From Chloroflexota bacterium (GTDB lineage Bacteria > Chloroflexota > Dehalococcoidia > GIF9 > UBA5629): a stretch of 7,276 nucleotides of DNA. Both the position numbers and the translations under genes were made by a program. The stretch is taken from contig JAPLHI010000102.1 of assembly GCA_026389695.1 (NCBI GenBank), positions 1 to 7,276 on the forward strand, written 5' to 3'. The notes beneath the pieces are model-generated. The model ran no database searches. It was not told the DNA's origin and saw nothing but the letters and a program-made list of their open reading frames with translations. Below are positions 5,651 to 7,276 of this stretch, one piece after another (position 1 is the first letter of the stretch; every line of letters starts with the position of its first letter).

Positions 5651-6922
5651 ATGCCGCAAAACTATTTCAAACTTATTAAAGACGCTTTTCCTGAGCCCGT
5701 TTTTCGATTGATTATACAAGCAGGGGAATTAGCCCACGGTATGTCATACGGGCTTTACCTGGTTGGCGGCGTAGTACGCGACCTGCTTCTGGACCGGAAA
5801 AGCGACGATATCGATATTATGGTCGAGGGAGATGCTATCAAATTGGCAGATTTATTGGCACAACTCCCCAATACCAGGATTACATCTTATAGAAAATTCG
5901 GTACGTCGACATTAAAAGTTGATGATTTCCGTATAGATTTGGCAACCTGCCGCAGAGAAACATACAGCCGCCCGGGAGCGCTACCGTCCGTTAAATCCGG
6001 TGACATAACGGAGGACTTATTCCGCAGAGATTTTACAATCAATGCCATGTCTTTATGCATCAACCCCGGAAAGTTCGGTGAGTTAATTGATATATATAAT
6101 GGCAAGCAAGACCTCGAAAAAAAGCTTATACGGGTATTGCATAGCGAAAGTTTTACAGACGATGCCACCAGGATCATGCGCGCAATTCGTTACGAGCAGA
6201 GGCTGAACTTCAAGCTCGAAACGAAGACTGAAAAATTAATAGCGCGCGATCTGGATATGCTGGATAGTATCAGCGGCGACCGCTTAAGAAAAGAAATTTC
6301 ATTGTGGTTTAGCGAACTACAACCTGAAAAAATTCTTCATCGGGCCGACGAGCTTGCAGTACTGCAAAAACTGCAAACTGGCCTGCACTGGAACGACCAT
6401 TTTAACGAAACCTTTTCCCGCGTGAGAAAGCAGGCCAAACCTGCTTCGGCTGTTCAACTGTATTATTGCCTTCTGGTTTATAGTTTAAATGAATCCGAAC
6501 TTGATGAGTTGCTGGGGCGACTTAATATACATGGGGGCAAGCTTGACAATTTATGCCGCCTGACATTAAAACTGAAAAACAAGCTTGCCCTGCTGGATGA
6601 AAAGGAAATTAAACGTGCTGACATATACTATTTGCTTAAGGATTTCTCCCCACCCGCAATCCGGGCAAATGCCCTTTGCACCGGATCACATCGGATACGT
6701 ACGTATTTGGAGCTCTATTTAGATAACCTTCGCTTTACCAAAACCCTGTTAAACGGCAGGGACATGGCAAGGATGGGAGTACCGGAAGGCCGTCTTGTCG
6801 GAATAGTCTTGCAGGATGTGCTTAAAGCAAAATTAAATGGAGAAGTTAAAACCAAAATGGACGAGGAGCGATTGGCCCGCTCAATAATCCGTAAATTATC
6901 TGATCCAGGGATGCACCAATAA
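5651..6922 (+). CDS. Class II CCA-adding / poly(A) polymerase family tRNA nucleotidyltransferase
   Basis: This is a 423-residue cytosolic enzyme of the PcnB/CCA family. Motif A GGVVRD is at 39-44, with catalytic carboxylates in DDIDI (Asp53, Asp55). An RRDFTINAM block follows at 125-133, and SGDRLRKEI (208-216) matches the nucleotide-recognition helix region. The C-terminal body contains RDMARMGVPEGRLVG (370-384), typical of the family's tail. Such enzymes add CCA, or only CC or A, to tRNA 3' ends. The EGDAI stretch after the catalytic DxD is also frequent in A-adding and poly(A) polymerase relatives, so nucleotide specificity cannot be read from this sequence. No HD domain is apparent. ATG 5651 directly follows the TAA of the protease gene, with no clear Shine-Dalgarno, which suggests translational coupling. 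No later start is possible without losing the N-terminal helix near motif A. The 3' end overlaps the opposing VTT gene by 27 bases. Confidence 0.93.
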   Translation: MPQNYFKLIKDAFPEPVFRLIIQAGELAHGMSYGLYLVGGVVRDLLLDRKSDDIDIMVEGDAIKLADLLAQLPNTRITSYRKFGTSTLKVDDFRIDLATCRRETYSRPGALPSVKSGDITEDLFRRDFTINAMSLCINPGKFGELIDIYNGKQDLEKKLIRVLHSESFTDDATRIMRAIRYEQRLNFKLETKTEKLIARDLDMLDSISGDRLRKEISLWFSELQPEKILHRADELAVLQKLQTGLHWNDHFNETFSRVRKQAKPASAVQLYYCLLVYSLNESELDELLGRLNIHGGKLDNLCRLTLKLKNKLALLDEKEIKRADIYYLLKDFSPPAIRANALCTGSHRIRTYLELYLDNLRFTKTLLNGRDMARMGVPEGRLVGIVLQDVLKAKLNGEVKTKMDEERLARSIIRKLSDPGMHQ

Positions 6923-7276
6923 AGGTATCTGGTGGCCCATATAAGCTACCAGGAAAGCACGCGGCACCTTGCCTGCCCAGGCTGCAAGTAAGAATTTCCA
7001 CCAGGGTATTTTTAAGGCCCCTGCAGCAATACCTATCAGATCAAAAAGCATAACCGGCACAAGTGCAACAGCAAAAATCGCCCACGTGCCGTAGTGATTC
7101 ATCCAGTATACGGCTTTCTGATAAGCCGGCAGACGTTCATCGACAATTATTTTCTCCCCGACGTAACCCACCCAATAAGATGTCATTTCACCTATGGCGT
7201 CACCTGTGCCGGCTGCTATAGCTACAAAAGCAGGGTCCCAGACTGCTGCTGCTGCCAGCACAAAGGCTACCCCCGG
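6896..7276 (-). CDS. VTT-domain (DedA/SNARE-associated-like) membrane protein, 5' end outside the window (partial)
   Basis: The last 126 residues are visible on the minus strand. The frame is open through the window edge (PGVAF before the GTG at 7261), so the start lies beyond base 7276 and the GTG is not the real start. Visible features are GDAIGEMTSYWVGYVG (25-40), a hydrophobic stretch ending in VPVMLFDLIGIAAGAL (73-88), and PWWKFLLAAWAGKVPRAF (91-108). These match the VTT core (PF09335 type) with its re-entrant and TM segments; Asp79, Gly86 and the GK pair at 102-103 are the recognisable positions. VTT/DedA proteins act in membrane lipid scrambling and envelope homeostasis. The Arg usual before the re-entrant Pro in classical DedA (F.R..P) is absent, so this is probably the broader VTT group rather than DedA proper. 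Its TAA lies inside the opposing nucleotidyltransferase gene. Confidence 0.88.
   Translation of the reverse strand, partial: PGVAFVLAAAAVWDPAFVAIAAGTGDAIGEMTSYWVGYVGEKIIVDERLPAYQKAVYWMNHYGTWAIFAVALVPVMLFDLIGIAAGALKIPWWKFLLAAWAGKVPRAFLVAYMGHQIPLLVHPWIR

Noticed and set aside
7259..7261. GTG on the minus strand as start of the VTT gene
   Set aside because: The frame continues upstream to the window edge, and only the second half of the VTT domain would be encoded from this codon.

Overview
The window looks like bacterial chromosomal DNA from one moderate-GC genome (roughly 45% GC in most genes by hand count of sample lines, about 36% in the first partial gene). Genes are densely packed. There are no rRNA, tRNA, CRISPR, transposase or phage signatures. 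Nothing here fixes the taxon. The mix of membrane-anchored TlpA/ResA-like redoxins, FN3 domains of the purple-acid-phosphatase N-terminal type, an RCK potassium channel, a CPBP protease and a VTT-domain protein would fit an uncultured Chloroflexota (Dehalococcoidia-like) or another anaerobic lineage, but that is a guess.

Layout. Bases 1-3446 hold three consecutive plus-strand genes that carry four TlpA/ResA-type thioredoxin-fold (redoxin) domains. The first is a 3' fragment of a redoxin gene (active site CPRC). The second is a 202-residue membrane-anchored redoxin (CGPC). The third is a 747-residue single-pass protein with a cytosolic helical region, an acidic linker, a transmembrane helix, a redoxin domain that has lost both cysteines, two FN3-like domains and a C-terminal redoxin (CPPC). 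A two-TM RCK potassium channel (3482-4510) follows after 35 bases. A gap of 210 bases then leads to a CPBP (CAAX/Abi-type) membrane protease (4721-5650), whose stop codon directly abuts the start of a class II CCA-adding/poly(A) polymerase family nucleotidyltransferase (5651-6922). The last gene is on the minus strand: the 3' part of a VTT/DedA-like membrane protein (6896-7276), whose end overlaps the nucleotidyltransferase gene tail-to-tail by 27 bases.

How the genes may work together. The three redoxin genes look like a diversified, envelope-facing thiol-disulfide module: four domains, three different CxxC dipeptides and one cysteine-free fold. The 747-residue protein could connect extracytoplasmic redox chemistry or binding to a cytosolic helical region, and it is the best candidate here for something undescribed. 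The channel gene carries a consensus Shine-Dalgarno sequence just before an in-frame internal Met at the TM2-RCK junction. This suggests that a separate soluble RCK subunit is made, as is known for the MthK channel. The protease, nucleotidyltransferase and VTT genes look like ordinary housekeeping or membrane genes with no clear link to the redox module.
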